64,000 bases of DNA from UBA6244 sp965140775 (lineage in GTDB: Bacteria > Bacteroidota > Bacteroidia > Bacteroidales > F082), in contig OZ223471.1 in assembly GCA_965140775.1 (NCBI GenBank), positions 1,178,001 to 1,242,000 of the forward strand, written 5' to 3'. A model generated the notes under the pieces. It made no database searches. It saw nothing but the letters and a program-made list of their open reading frames with translations, and had not been told where the DNA came from. The translations under genes and the position numbers were made by a program. Shown one piece after another: positions 37,306 through 46,767 of this stretch; within the stretch, counting starts at the first letter, position 1, and the number at the start of each line of letters is the position of its first letter.

Positions 37306-38832
37306 TTACTCACCTATAGCTATTTTTTCAGGTTTAGCAACATCTTTCACAAAAATGACTAAAATCGCGGCAATAAATAGGGAAATACCACCGGCTAGTA
37401 GAGCGTAAATACTTTCTCCATGAAATAAATCCTTCACCATAAACCCGAGAATTGTAGCAGCTAATATCTGTGGAATAACAATAAAAAAGTTAAAAATACC
37501 CATAAAAACTCCCATTTTATTTTGAGGAAGTGATCCTGTTAGAATGGCATAAGGCATGGCTAAAATACTTGCCCACGCCATCCCAATACCGATCATCGAA
37601 TAAATCATGTCCTGTGGGTCTTTCAGAATTAAAATGGAAGCAAAACCAATTCCTCCGGCGATTAAAGATATGCTGTGTGTGATTTTGCGATTGGTGTATT
37701 TCGCAATAAAAGGTAGAATGAAGAGCCCAAAACCAGCAGCAAAAAGGTTATACCAACCGAACATTCCACTTACTAATGTAGCTCCTTCATTATATAATTC
37801 CGAATTTGTATCCGTGGTTCCATATAGGTGGCTGGTGACGGCAGCGGTAGTGTATATCCACATTGAAAACAAGGCAAACCAGGAGAAAAATTGTACAAAG
37901 GCAAGTTGTTTCATAGTGAGGGGCATGGTGTATAGATCGGTAATAATACTCACTATGCCATTTTTTTTCTTCCCTTTCATAACAAGGAATCCTGCAAATA
38001 ATTGTAACAGGCCAAAAACTCCCACTCCTCCGCCCAGAATATACAACTCTTTCTCCAGATTCCATTGAACGATGGGAAAGGTAATTAGGCTACCAATAAC
38101 GGTCCAGATAATTCCTCTTTTAATATATTTAACGACAGGAAAACGGAACTCATTCTCACTTTCAACTACTATTTCCTTCCTTTCTTCAAACGATTCCAAC
38201 TCTTCGGGTGAGTATTCCTTTGTTCGGATAATAGTCCATAAAACCGATGCAAACAACACGGCACCGCCAATGTAAAAAGAGTAAATAACTGTTTCGGGTA
38301 ATTCACCGGGAGAATCGGGGATATTTGAGAATCCAATCCATTTGTCAAGAATATAGGGCATCCAGGAAGCCACGAAGGCTCCAGTTCCAATAAAAAAGCT
38401 TTGCATGGTAAATCCCAAGGTTCTTTGTTCGTCGGGTAGCATATCGCCAACAAATGCCCTGAAGGGTTCCATAGAGATGTTGATGGATGCATCCATAATC
38501 CATAACATACCGGCTGCAATCCATAAGCTTGGAGAGTTGGGCATAAAAAATAGAGCCAATGTTGTGAAAAGGGCGCCAATCATAAAGTAAGGTCTTCTTC
38601 TCCCATATTTCCCCCAGGTTTTATCAGATAAGTGTCCGATAATCGGTTGTATGACCAGACCTGTTATTGGTGCGGCTATCCACAATATGGGTATTTGATC
38701 AATATCAGCACCAAGTGTCTGAAAAATACGGCTGACATTTCCGTTCTGTAATCCAAATCCAAACTGTATTCCCAAAAATCCGAAACTCATGTTCCAGATT
38801 TGCCAAAAAGATAACCGTGGTTTTTTAATCAT
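37306..38832 (-). CDS. MFS sugar transporter (SLC45/GPH-like)
   Basis: A 508-residue transporter with about 12 membrane helices. The loop after helix 2 carries GHLSDKTWGKYGRRRPYFMIG, the MFS motif seen in SLC45/GPH-type sugar:proton symporters, and a cytoplasmic loop follows helix 6 (about 205-235, Glu-rich). Members import disaccharides such as maltose or sucrose. The downstream HAD/GH65 fusion gives a matching cytoplasmic fate, so import of an alpha-glucoside is the natural inference. No SusC/SusD pair or regulator gene is nearby. Confidence 0.88.
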   Translation of the reverse strand: MIKKPRLSFWQIWNMSFGFLGIQFGFGLQNGNVSRIFQTLGADIDQIPILWIAAPITGLVIQPIIGHLSDKTWGKYGRRRPYFMIGALFTTLALFFMPNSPSLWIAAGMLWIMDASINISMEPFRAFVGDMLPDEQRTLGFTMQSFFIGTGAFVASWMPYILDKWIGFSNIPDSPGELPETVIYSFYIGGAVLFASVLWTIIRTKEYSPEELESFEERKEIVVESENEFRFPVVKYIKRGIIWTVIGSLITFPIVQWNLEKELYILGGGVGVFGLLQLFAGFLVMKGKKKNGIVSIITDLYTMPLTMKQLAFVQFFSWFALFSMWIYTTAAVTSHLYGTTDTNSELYNEGATLVSGMFGWYNLFAAGFGLFILPFIAKYTNRKITHSISLIAGGIGFASILILKDPQDMIYSMIGIGMAWASILAMPYAILTGSLPQNKMGVFMGIFNFFIVIPQILAATILGFMVKDLFHGESIYALLAGGISLFIAAILVIFVKDVAKPEKIAIGE

Positions 38833-39210
38833 GATATGATTCTTTTTTTTGAAGCTCCGAAGATAGAAAAAACTATACCAACGGCGCTTTTTTTACAAGT
38901 ACTTTTTAAATTTTATTTTGATGTACGCATTTTAACGAAATGATATGTCTTTCGATGGAGTCAGGTTTTTTTGAGTTTCATCGATATTGATTTGGCGGCA
39001 GGGTTTGTTTGTTAACTGTGTAACCATTTCAATATCAAGTTTATGCCGAGTATTACCTGAATGTCCGCTATATCGTGTTGATTCCGTATTTTTGCACACC
39101 CTGTCGTTTTTTTGCTTTTGGGCGATTTTCATGAAAAGAGGTTTATTACTTGCTTTAATGATTTATACTAAAATCGGCGCTTTGGGGTTTTACACTATGG
39201 AGATCATGCG
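38833..39210 (+). other. Gene-free region between the sugar transporter and rnpA
   Basis: A divergent, AT-rich intergenic stretch. One -7-like octamer, TATTTTTG at 39087-39094, could serve rnpA, but no TTG lies at the -33 distance. A 29-codon open frame (39131-39220) overlaps the rnpA start; I do not consider it a gene. No repeat or riboswitch was recognised. Confidence 0.5.
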
Positions 39211-39612
39211 ATGGAATTAAAAAAAAACGGATTTGGAAAAAGCGAACGGTTATGCCATGTTAGCCTGATTGGGAACTTGTTCAAGGAGGGGAAGTCTGTT
39301 TTTGTGTATCCCTTCAAGGTGGTATTTATGCCCAATCCTGCGGTTTCGTTTCCTCCAGTTCAGCTATTGATTGTGGCTCCCAAAAGGAGTTTCAAACGGG
39401 CGGTGGACCGCAACCGGATCAAACGTTTGGTGCGCGAAGCCTACCGTCGCAACAAACACCTTTTATGGACGTCGCAGCAAGCCTCCGGGCAACAGTTGCT
39501 TGTAAGTGTGGTGTATGTGGGCAAAACTATTCTGCCTTATGCCGAAATAGAAAAGAAATTAATCCTAATTTTGCACAGATTATCGAAGAAGGATGAAGAA
39601 AATATTGGCTGA
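39211..39612 (+). CDS. rnpA: Ribonuclease P protein component
   Basis: A 133-residue basic protein that supports the catalytic RNA in 5' tRNA maturation. The signature region is clear: VAPKRSFKRAVDRNRIKRLVREAYRRNK. The N-terminal part has the usual FGKSERL motif. rpmH, commonly upstream in other phyla, is absent, which is normal for Bacteroidota. It overlaps yidD by 20 bases. Confidence 0.93.
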   Translation: MELKKNGFGKSERLCHVSLIGNLFKEGKSVFVYPFKVVFMPNPAVSFPPVQLLIVAPKRSFKRAVDRNRIKRLVREAYRRNKHLLWTSQQASGQQLLVSVVYVGKTILPYAEIEKKLILILHRLSKKDEENIG

Positions 39613-39814
39613 TTTTTTTATTTTGTTGATACGGGTTTACCAATATACTTTGTCTCCATATCTTGGCCGATCGTGCCGTTATACGCCCACATGTTCCACA
39701 TATAGTGTTGAAGCATTGAAAAAACACGGCCCATTCAAAGGAGGATGGTTGTCCATTAAACGTATTGCTTCGTGTAATCCCTGGGGGGGAAGTGGTTACG
39801 ACCCCGTACCTTAA
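39593..39814 (+). CDS. yidD: Membrane protein insertion efficiency factor YidD
   Basis: A 73-residue protein with the complete family pattern: YQYTLSPYLGRSCRYTPTCS, Y-x-x-EAL-x-x-HG, GGWLSIKRIASCNPWGGSGYDPVP. It aids insertion of proteins by YidC at the inner membrane. The start overlaps the end of rnpA, the usual gene order, and the S41 protease gene starts 11 bases later. Confidence 0.94.
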   Translation: MKKILADFFILLIRVYQYTLSPYLGRSCRYTPTCSTYSVEALKKHGPFKGGWLSIKRIASCNPWGGSGYDPVP

Positions 39815-39825
39815 TTTTTTAAACT

Positions 39826-41511
39826 ATGAAAAAAACAATTGTTCCTGCATTGGCATTCTTGCTCATCCTGATGGTAACCACCTTTCACGCAAGTGGCCAG
39901 GATAAAAACAACTTTGAAATTTCGAAGAACCTGGAAATATATGCCGACATGTTTCGCCAACTGAATTTGAGCTATGCCGACGACATCAACCCCGGTAAAC
40001 TGAACACCATCGCCATCGATGCCTTGTTGGGCAGCCTCGATCCTTACACGGTTTATGTGCCCGAATCCAAGTTGGAAGATTTCGAGTTGATGACCAAGGG
40101 GGAGTATGGCGGTATTGGCGCCCTCATTCAAAAACAGGGCGACTATGTCATTATCACCGAACCCTACGAAAACTTTCCGGCGTTCAAAAGCGGTCTTAGA
40201 GCGGGAGATGCCATTCTGAGCATCGATGGTGAATCAGCCAAAGGAAAGAACTCCACGGAGGTGAGCGATCGTTTGAAGGGGGTTCCCGGCTCGGAAATTG
40301 TGTTGGAAATCAAATCGTACGGAGATAGTCTCTCCAGAGTAGTTAAGGTGTTACGCGAAAAAATAAAAATCCCCAACATTCCTTACAGCGGTTTGCTCGA
40401 AGATAATATCGGCTACATCAGCCTTTCGCAGTTTAATCCCAATGCGGCATTGGATATCAAAAATGCCTTTAAGGCCATGGCCGACAGTGTCAAGCTAAAT
40501 GGCCTGATCATCGACTTGCGTGGGAACGGTGGCGGATTGCTCAATGAAGCCGTTGACATTGTCAATATTTTTGTGCCCAAGGGCGAGATGGTGGTAACCA
40601 CCAAAGGAAAAACCCGTGCCAGTACCCAAGTGTTTACCACCCACAACAAGGAAATCGATCTCAATATCCCTTTGGTGGTTTTGGTGGACGAAAACAGTGC
40701 TTCCGCTTCCGAAATTGTGGCCGGCTCCATTCAGGATTTGGACAGAGGGGTTATCGTGGGGTCGCGCACTTTTGGTAAGGGGTTGGTACAGAATATATTG
40801 CCACTTCCGTACAATTCTAAAATGAAAATTACCGTGTCGAAATACTATATTCCCAGTGGCAGGTGTATTCAGGCCATCGACTATTTCGATAAAGATGGTG
40901 AGGCTGCCAAAGCAAAACTGGCCGATTCGGTAACAGCCACCTTTAAAACCAAAAACGGACGTACGGTTTACGAAGGTTTGGGCATTGCGCCGGATGTAAA
41001 AGTGGAATCACGTATGTTCAGTCAGATAAGTGGCGATCTGTATGCCCAAAACTATATCTTCCGGTTTGTCAACGATTTTGTTTTGGCCAACAAAACTATT
41101 CCGCCGGCAGCTGAATTTCAAGTGTCTGATTCGCTTTTTAACGCGTTTAAAAACTTTGTTTCCGAACAGGATTTCGATTACAATACCCAAACGGAAGTTT
41201 TGCTGGAGCAAATGGAAGCCAGCGCAGAAAGAGAATCATACGAAGGTGCCATTGGCGAGCAGTTGAAGGCACTCAAGGAAGCCATCAAAGTGGAAAAGAA
41301 AAAGGATTTGGATAAGCACCGTTCGGAGATTGAGGAAATGATCAGGGTGGAAATCGTTACACGTTATTACAATCAATCAGGAAAACTGAAAGCTGCCTTG
41401 CAAAATGATGTGGAGGTGAAGGAAGCCATTAAAATCCTTGAAAATCCTGAACTCTACCAATCGATACTCAATGGCACTTATGTGGCCAAAAATACCAACG
41501 AAAAACAATAA
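39826..41511 (+). CDS. S41 family C-terminal processing protease
   Basis: A 561-residue exported serine protease. Signal peptide about 1-24 (FHASGQ). A helical segment and PDZ domain (about 85-175, GIGALIQKQGDYVIITEPYENFPAFKSGLRAGDAILSIDG) precede the peptidase core. The catalytic Ser lies in DENSASASEIVAGS and the Lys in RTFGKGLVQ. A ~200-residue C-terminal helical region ends in a Lys/Glu-rich coiled coil. CTPases trim or degrade periplasmic and outer-membrane proteins. It is followed after 6 bases by the O-antigen-ligase-like gene. Confidence 0.92.
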   Translation: MKKTIVPALAFLLILMVTTFHASGQDKNNFEISKNLEIYADMFRQLNLSYADDINPGKLNTIAIDALLGSLDPYTVYVPESKLEDFELMTKGEYGGIGALIQKQGDYVIITEPYENFPAFKSGLRAGDAILSIDGESAKGKNSTEVSDRLKGVPGSEIVLEIKSYGDSLSRVVKVLREKIKIPNIPYSGLLEDNIGYISLSQFNPNAALDIKNAFKAMADSVKLNGLIIDLRGNGGGLLNEAVDIVNIFVPKGEMVVTTKGKTRASTQVFTTHNKEIDLNIPLVVLVDENSASASEIVAGSIQDLDRGVIVGSRTFGKGLVQNILPLPYNSKMKITVSKYYIPSGRCIQAIDYFDKDGEAAKAKLADSVTATFKTKNGRTVYEGLGIAPDVKVESRMFSQISGDLYAQNYIFRFVNDFVLANKTIPPAAEFQVSDSLFNAFKNFVSEQDFDYNTQTEVLLEQMEASAERESYEGAIGEQLKALKEAIKVEKKKDLDKHRSEIEEMIRVEIVTRYYNQSGKLKAALQNDVEVKEAIKILENPELYQSILNGTYVAKNTNEKQ

Positions 41512-41517
41512 CCACTT

Positions 41518-43206
41518 GTGAAATTACTCAACTCAGGAACCAACATTCACTCCCAGGCCTATTTTGTGGCGTTGGTATTGCTTGCCATGAGCATACCCTT
41601 GTCCAAATATACCATGAGTGTGTCGCAGTTCATGTTGTTGGGTTTGTGGCTTTGGTCGGGTTTCTCCTTCCAAATAAGTTTTAGATTTTTTAAATATGGC
41701 GGACCTTTCAAAGGATTTTTTCATTGGATGGCTTATCTCTTCAATTTGGCCATCGACAACCTGGTAGAAAAATTTACCGCCTTTTTCAGAAACAAAGCCG
41801 CCTTGGTGTTTGTGTCCATTTACCTGATTCATGTGGTGGGCATGATTTATACCCAAAACTGGGACTATGCCCTCAAGGATTTGCGCGTAAAACTGCCCTT
41901 GTTGATGCTTCCGGTGGTGATTAGTACCATGGAGCCACTGTCGTTCAGGCGGTTCAGGGTGTTGATGCTGTTTTATCTTGCTGCTATTTTGGCGGGCACC
42001 GTTATCAGTGCCGGCATGCTGGTTACGGGCAGTTATGTGGACATTCGGCAAATATCGCCATTCATCTCACCCATCAGGTTTGGGCTCAACGTAAGTTTCG
42101 GTTTTTTTGCCTTGATATATTTTGCCTTTCACGACAACAGGTCGAGATTTTGGCAGCGCATTGTTTTTGTGGCCATTGCCACCTGGTTTGTGGTTTTTCT
42201 TTTTCTGCTCGAATCGGTTACGGGCATTGTGGTGGTGGTGGCAGGCATTGTGGGTTATTTGATATGGTTGTTGCTCAAAACCAGATTTAAGTACCTGCGA
42301 ATGGCCATCATTACAGCCATTATTGCTGTTCCGGTGGTGTTGATTTTTGAAATCTGGACCACCGTCATCGAGGCCACGACACCTCCTCATGTCGATTTTT
42401 CCACGCTGGATAAATTCACTTCCAGGGGAAACCCATATGAACACGACACCATCTCGCTGGAGGTGGAAGATGGCCGGTATGTGGGGCTGTATGTGTGTAC
42501 AAATGAATTGCAGGAAGCCTGGAGCCAGCGGAGTAACCTGGACTACTACGGTCAAACTGAAGCCGGTTATCCATTGGATGCCACCCTTATCAGATACCTC
42601 ACCTCCAAGGATTTAAGAAAAGATGCCGACGGGGTGAACGCCCTGAGTGAATGGGACATAAAAACCATTGAACAAGGTACGGCCAATGTGCACTACATCT
42701 CGTCTCCCGGTTTGCGTGTAAGAATATTAAAAATGCTGAAAGGGTACGATGTGTATCAAAAAACAGGCAATCCCAGCGGAAGCAGTATGATGCAACGCAT
42801 TGAATATGTGCGGGCTTCCATCGGGATTATCCGTCACCATCTCTTTTGCGGTGTGGGCACAGGCGATTTGGACGATGCCTTCAGCATGCAATACGAGGAA
42901 ATGAACACTCCCCTCGAAAAGCAATACCGGTACCATGCTCACAACCAATACCTGGGCATAGCCGTGGCGTTGGGACTGATGGGATTGGTGTGGTTTCTTT
43001 TTGCGTTGATTTATCCCGGAATAAAAACCAAAGCGTTCAACGATTATTTCTATACTGCCTTTTTTATGATGATCGTTATTTCCATGTTTTCGGATGATAC
43101 CATCGAAACTCAGGCAGGAGCCACCTTGTTTGCGTTTTTCTTTTCCCTGTTAATGTTTGGACGAAAACGTGATGGAAACATTTGGTTGCCGCCCGGTCAG
43201 GAATAA
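41518..43206 (+). CDS. O-antigen ligase family membrane protein
   Basis: A 562-residue polytopic protein starting with GTG at 41518. About 10-11 helices frame a large loop (about 285-425) between two membrane blocks. The segment after the loop (YVRASIGIIRHHLFCGVGTGD, HAHNQYLGIAVALGLMGLVWF) fits the Wzy_C pattern, with the H-N-x-Y/F motif of ligases and polymerases. Such proteins join O-antigen or other glycans to lipid A or proteins on the periplasmic face. No other O-antigen genes are near, and a glycosyltransferase is 24 kb away. Confidence 0.82.
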   Translation: MKLLNSGTNIHSQAYFVALVLLAMSIPLSKYTMSVSQFMLLGLWLWSGFSFQISFRFFKYGGPFKGFFHWMAYLFNLAIDNLVEKFTAFFRNKAALVFVSIYLIHVVGMIYTQNWDYALKDLRVKLPLLMLPVVISTMEPLSFRRFRVLMLFYLAAILAGTVISAGMLVTGSYVDIRQISPFISPIRFGLNVSFGFFALIYFAFHDNRSRFWQRIVFVAIATWFVVFLFLLESVTGIVVVVAGIVGYLIWLLLKTRFKYLRMAIITAIIAVPVVLIFEIWTTVIEATTPPHVDFSTLDKFTSRGNPYEHDTISLEVEDGRYVGLYVCTNELQEAWSQRSNLDYYGQTEAGYPLDATLIRYLTSKDLRKDADGVNALSEWDIKTIEQGTANVHYISSPGLRVRILKMLKGYDVYQKTGNPSGSSMMQRIEYVRASIGIIRHHLFCGVGTGDLDDAFSMQYEEMNTPLEKQYRYHAHNQYLGIAVALGLMGLVWFLFALIYPGIKTKAFNDYFYTAFFMMIVISMFSDDTIETQAGATLFAFFFSLLMFGRKRDGNIWLPPGQE

Positions 43207-43234
43207 TTTTGTAGTTTAGCTTTAAATTCTTGCA

Positions 43235-43732
43235 ATGAAAGTAAAGACAATTACCATCAAAGTTGAAGAATACGACGAGCAGGATCAGCTTCCTGAAACG
43301 GATTTGTTGTTGCTGAAAAAAGCGAGTGAAGCCTTGAAAGGATCCTATGCTCCCTATTCTGAATTTCACGTGGGTGCCGCTGTTTTGTTGGCCAATGGTC
43401 ATATTGTACTCGGCAGCAACCAGGAAAATACCGCCTATCCTTCGGGACTGTGCGCCGAGCGGGTGGCCTTGTTTCATGCCCAGTCGACCTATCCGGGTGT
43501 GCCCGTGGTGTCGTTGGCCATTACTGCACAATGCAATCATTTTGTTACCAACAGCCCTGTAACACCTTGTGGCTCGTGCCGACAGGTGATTGCCGAGGTG
43601 GAAAAACGTCAGCAGCAAAACATCAGAATTGTGATGAAAGGCGAGGAAGGCATGGCCCAGGCCGTGGAGGGAATCGACCAACTGCTGCCCCTATTGTTTC
43701 ACGAAGAAAAACTAAAGAAAACCCCCAACTGA
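43235..43732 (+). CDS. cdd: Cytidine deaminase
   Basis: A 165-residue zinc enzyme that converts cytidine and deoxycytidine to uridine forms for pyrimidine salvage. Both zinc motifs are intact: the Cys-Ala-Glu site in GLCAERVALF and PCGSCRQ. Substrate motif SEFHVGAAVLL and ENTAYPSG are present. The N-terminal ~22 residues precede the usual start of the fold. Tetrameric class by size. A GC-rich hairpin (43723-43743) overlaps its stop codon but lacks a T-run. Confidence 0.95.
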   Translation: MKVKTITIKVEEYDEQDQLPETDLLLLKKASEALKGSYAPYSEFHVGAAVLLANGHIVLGSNQENTAYPSGLCAERVALFHAQSTYPGVPVVSLAITAQCNHFVTNSPVTPCGSCRQVIAEVEKRQQQNIRIVMKGEEGMAQAVEGIDQLLPLLFHEEKLKKTPN

Positions 43733-43792
43733 TGCTGTTGGGGAGAACCAATAAATGGCTGCTACGCCAATTACCACATCAAAGTCAGAACC

Positions 43793-44656
43793 ATGAAAAA
43801 AATTCTTCTCTTAACCATTGTTTTGTTCACCATGGCCTCATTTAAAGCCGACAAACCCGCTTATAAACTGTATAACGCCGAAGGAAAGCAGGTAAAATAT
43901 GCCAAAATGCTCGATGCCTTGCAGGAGGCTGATGTGGTGTTTTACGGCGAGTTGCACGATAACCCCATTGCCCATTGGTTAGAATTGGAAATCACCCACG
44001 ACTTGTATGCAGCCAAGCAAGGCAACCTTGTTTTGGGAGCAGAAATGTTTGAAGCTGATAATCAATTGCTTCTGAACGAATATCTGGAAGGGAAAATATC
44101 TGAGAGCAGTTTTGAAAAGGAAGCCCGACTGTGGCCAAACTACAAAACCGATTACAAACCCCTGGTGGTTTTTGCCAAAGACAGCAGCTTGCCATTTATT
44201 GCCACCAACGTACCACGACGCTATGCATCAGTTGTTTACAAGCAAGGTATGGATACACTGGAATACCTCTCGGCCGAAGCACGGGGCTATATGGCTCCAC
44301 TGCCAATTGTGTACGACTCCACCATAAAATGTTATGCCGACATGATGAGCGAAATGAAAATGATGGGTCATGCCAACCCCAATCTACCCAAATCGCAGGC
44401 GTTGAAAGACGCCACCATGGCCTACCGTATATTTCTCAACATGGAAGACGGAGCACAGTTTATCCATTACAACGGAAGCTATCACTCCAACAACTGGCAG
44501 GGCATTATCTGGTACCTCAATCAGTATAAACCCGGCTTGAAAATTAAAACCATCAACACCGTGTTGCAGGCAGATATCGACAGTCTGGATGCCGAAAACC
44601 AAAATACGGCTGATTTTGTGGTGGTGGTACCCGAAACCATGACCCGGACACAGTAG
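43793..44656 (+). CDS. ChaN-like haem-binding/Tiki-superfamily exported protein
   Basis: A 287-residue protein. The N-terminus is hydrophobic (about 3-16) but no lipobox Cys is seen, so a cleaved signal is more likely than a lipid anchor. The family motif VVFYGELHDNPIAHWLELEI is complete, with Glu, His and Asp residues, followed by LGAEMFEADNQ and LPFIATNVPRRYAS. ChaN of Campylobacter binds haem and is linked to iron uptake; Tiki relatives are metal-dependent proteases. Which applies here is open. It is 60 bases after cdd. Confidence 0.82.
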   Translation: MKKILLLTIVLFTMASFKADKPAYKLYNAEGKQVKYAKMLDALQEADVVFYGELHDNPIAHWLELEITHDLYAAKQGNLVLGAEMFEADNQLLLNEYLEGKISESSFEKEARLWPNYKTDYKPLVVFAKDSSLPFIATNVPRRYASVVYKQGMDTLEYLSAEARGYMAPLPIVYDSTIKCYADMMSEMKMMGHANPNLPKSQALKDATMAYRIFLNMEDGAQFIHYNGSYHSNNWQGIIWYLNQYKPGLKIKTINTVLQADIDSLDAENQNTADFVVVVPETMTRTQ

Positions 44657-44673
44657 TCGCTTGTGTCGTTAAA

Positions 44674-44703
44674 TTGCTTTTCTCTCCAAAAAATGTACTT
44701 TTG
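44674..44703 (+). promoter_or_regulatory. Promoter of the sugar nucleotidyltransferase gene
   Basis: TTG (44674-44676), 19 bases, then TACTTTTG (44696-44703), a perfect TAnnTTTG box. The leader to the ATG at 44766 is about 55 bases. Confidence 0.55.
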
Positions 44704-44765
44704 CCCCATCAAAAATATGGGCACTTGTGTTTTGAACAAAAGGCCCACCTGTCATCATTAAACCT

Positions 44766-45671
44766 ATGAACATGAAACCTACCCTCGTAATATTGGCCGC
44801 CGGCGTTGGAAGTCGCTATGGTGGCGTAAAACAAATGGATAAAATCGGACCTTCGGGCGAAAGCATCATCGACTATTCCGTTTTCGATGCCATCAGAGCC
44901 GGATTTGGAAAAGTTGTTTTTGTGCTGAATCCCAAAATTATTGATGATTTTAAAGCCATCTTCGAACCACGACTGGCAGGAAAAATTAAGACCGAATACA
45001 TCTTGCAGGAACTCCAAAACATCCCCGAAGGAATCGAATTCAACCCTGAAAGGTCGAAGCCCTGGGGTACCGGACATGCCGTGCTGGTGGCCGAGAATTA
45101 TGTTCATGAGCCCTTTGCCGTGATCAATGCCGACGACTTTTATGGTCGCGAGGCTTTCAGTGTGTTGGCCAATTTCCTCACCAACCCTGCGCGTCAACCC
45201 AACGAATATGCCCTGGTGGGCTACAAGCTGGCCAACACCTTGTCGGAAAACGGAAGTGTTAGCCGCGGTATTTGTCAGAGTGCTGACGGTTGCCTTACTG
45301 ATGTGGTGGAACGTACAAGTATCATTCGCAAGGAGCAAGGCATTGTGTATGAAGAATCCGGAAACGCGTATCCGTTGAATGAAGACGACATAGTCTCGAT
45401 GAATTTTTGGGGATTTACACCCTTGTTTTTCAGTCAGTTGAAGCGAGATTTTACCAAGTTTATCCAGGAAAATGCCCATCAGCTCAAGGCCGAATTTTAT
45501 ATTCCACTGGTAGCCAACAACCTCATTAAAAGCGGAGAAGCCAGTTTCAGAACCCTCACCAGCAACGACCAATGGTTTGGTGTAACCTACCAGGAAGACA
45601 AACCCGTAACCATTCAACGGGTGGCCGAGTTGGTTGAGAAGGGAGAATATCCTGCTGATTTGTGGAAGTAG
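44766..45671 (+). CDS. Sugar nucleotidyltransferase family protein
   Basis: A 301-residue Rossmann-type NTP transferase. The signature N-terminal loop is LVILAAGVGSRYGGVKQMDK, followed by SIIDYSVFDA, GTGHAVLVAENYV and the metal-binding VINADDFYG. Such enzymes make NDP-sugars or sugar-like activated compounds. The class is common in Bacteroidota, but its substrate is not known to me. The stop lies directly beside the second copy of the composite repeat. It has its own promoter-like box. Confidence 0.85.
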   Translation: MNMKPTLVILAAGVGSRYGGVKQMDKIGPSGESIIDYSVFDAIRAGFGKVVFVLNPKIIDDFKAIFEPRLAGKIKTEYILQELQNIPEGIEFNPERSKPWGTGHAVLVAENYVHEPFAVINADDFYGREAFSVLANFLTNPARQPNEYALVGYKLANTLSENGSVSRGICQSADGCLTDVVERTSIIRKEQGIVYEESGNAYPLNEDDIVSMNFWGFTPLFFSQLKRDFTKFIQENAHQLKAEFYIPLVANNLIKSGEASFRTLTSNDQWFGVTYQEDKPVTIQRVAELVEKGEYPADLWK

Positions 45672-46005
45672 ATCTGGGAAGTTGGGAGTGGGGAGTCCGA
45701 AGTCTGAAGTCCGAAGTCGGAAGTCCGAAGTCGGAAGTCCGAAGTCGGAAGTCGGAAGTCCGAAGCCGGAAGTCCGAAGTCGGAAGTCCGAAGTGCCGAA
45801 AAAGTACCATAGGTACGAATGACAAATAGCCCCGGAATTTATTCCCGGGCGAAATCCCCAGATTCAAGCGTCCACCCTTGAAGTTTGAACCTTCCCAGCT
45901 TCAAGCGTCCACGCTTGAAGATTGATCCCATTGAACCTTTGAACCCTTGAACCCTTGAACATTTGAACCCTTAAACATTTGAACCCTTAACCCCATTCCC
46001 CCCAC
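45672..46005 (+). repeat. Composite dispersed repeat, copy 2, with TTGAACCC tandem array
   Basis: This gene-free 334-base stretch repeats the design at 28389-28126 in inverted orientation: a GAAGTCS heptamer array (about 45680-45793), GTACC-ATA-GGTAC, CCCCGGAATTTATTCCCGGG, CTTCAAGCGTCCACGCTTGAAG-type arms (about 45900-45921), and then ATTGATCCC. After that it diverges: instead of GATC units it has a TTGAACCC-type tandem array (about 45930-45990). A shortened extra TTCAAGCGTCCACCCTTGAA arm lies at about 45863-45882. Confidence 0.88.
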
Positions 46006-46767
46006 TCACATCAATTCCAGTTTTATCCTTGCCACGGCTACCAACGCATTGTCGTAAATACCTGATGGAGACATAATGTATTGAATGTCAGGCTGTAAAT
46101 TTATCAGTCTGAAGAGAGGTGTGGTGGCTGTAGCTTCGATAACCGTTTCCGATACGTGGGTAGGCACATATGGATTGTCCTGAAACTCGTTTAGTCGAAC
46201 CCTGCCAATGGCCAACCCCATTTGCTCCGGACGGAATGGTTTTGGTTTACTTCTGAAGGAGATACCCGCACGTATTGTGAAGCCAGATTCGTTTTTTCAG
46301 GTGCCAGGCCCAATTGAATAAATACCCCCAATTGATCACCCGAAGGCCCCTCGTAGGCAGTAACATCACCAATAAAATACAGTCCATAATTCATGTGACC
46401 CTGCGTGATCTCAGGATTATCTTGTGGTTCGCTACAATTTTTCAGGTAACCACCCACCCGGAATTCAACCAGAAGTCGGTTGGCGTTCCACCACAGGTAA
46501 TGTACTTCTCCCACCGCCAAATATCCCTTTTGGAAGAAATGGTTGTCGAAATGAAAGGATTCTTCGTTGTAAAACTCATAGTTTAGATTGTACACCCCCG
46601 CCATCAGATCCCAGTTTGCTTGACTGTAGTTAAGAAGACCTCCAAACGTAGTACTCGGAAATATGGACGCATTCAGGTTGAGGTCTTTGGGTTGGAGTGA
46701 ATCGGCCTGTTGCGAGATACCCATCCAAACGGCGGAAAAAAAACCAGGTGAGTCCCATCTTCTTCAT
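46006..46767 (-). pseudogene. Decayed OprB-type carbohydrate porin
   Basis: The 3' half of an OprB-family outer-membrane porin is readable in pieces. A start (MKKMGLTWFF) at 46767 runs into a run of eight Ts; dropping one T restores the frame into SAVWMGISQQADSL. The next piece contains LMAGVYNLNYEFYNEE, MNYGLYFIGD and GVFIQLGLAPEKTNLA. A second one-base shift near 46270 is needed to continue into RPEQMGLAIGRVRLNE, and the end has LQPDIQYIMSPSG. The total of about 253 codons is well short of the ~400-450 usual, and the N-terminal half of the barrel is missing. Two frameshifts plus an internal deletion mean it is not functional unless slippage is used. Confidence 0.75.

Noticed and set aside
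39131..39220. 29-codon ORF before rnpA
   Set aside because: It overlaps the rnpA start, has no known relatives and no ribosome-binding site; a chance frame is more likely.
43723..43743. Hairpin CCCCAAC...GTTGGGG as terminator of cdd
   Set aside because: It overlaps the stop codon and has no T-run after it.
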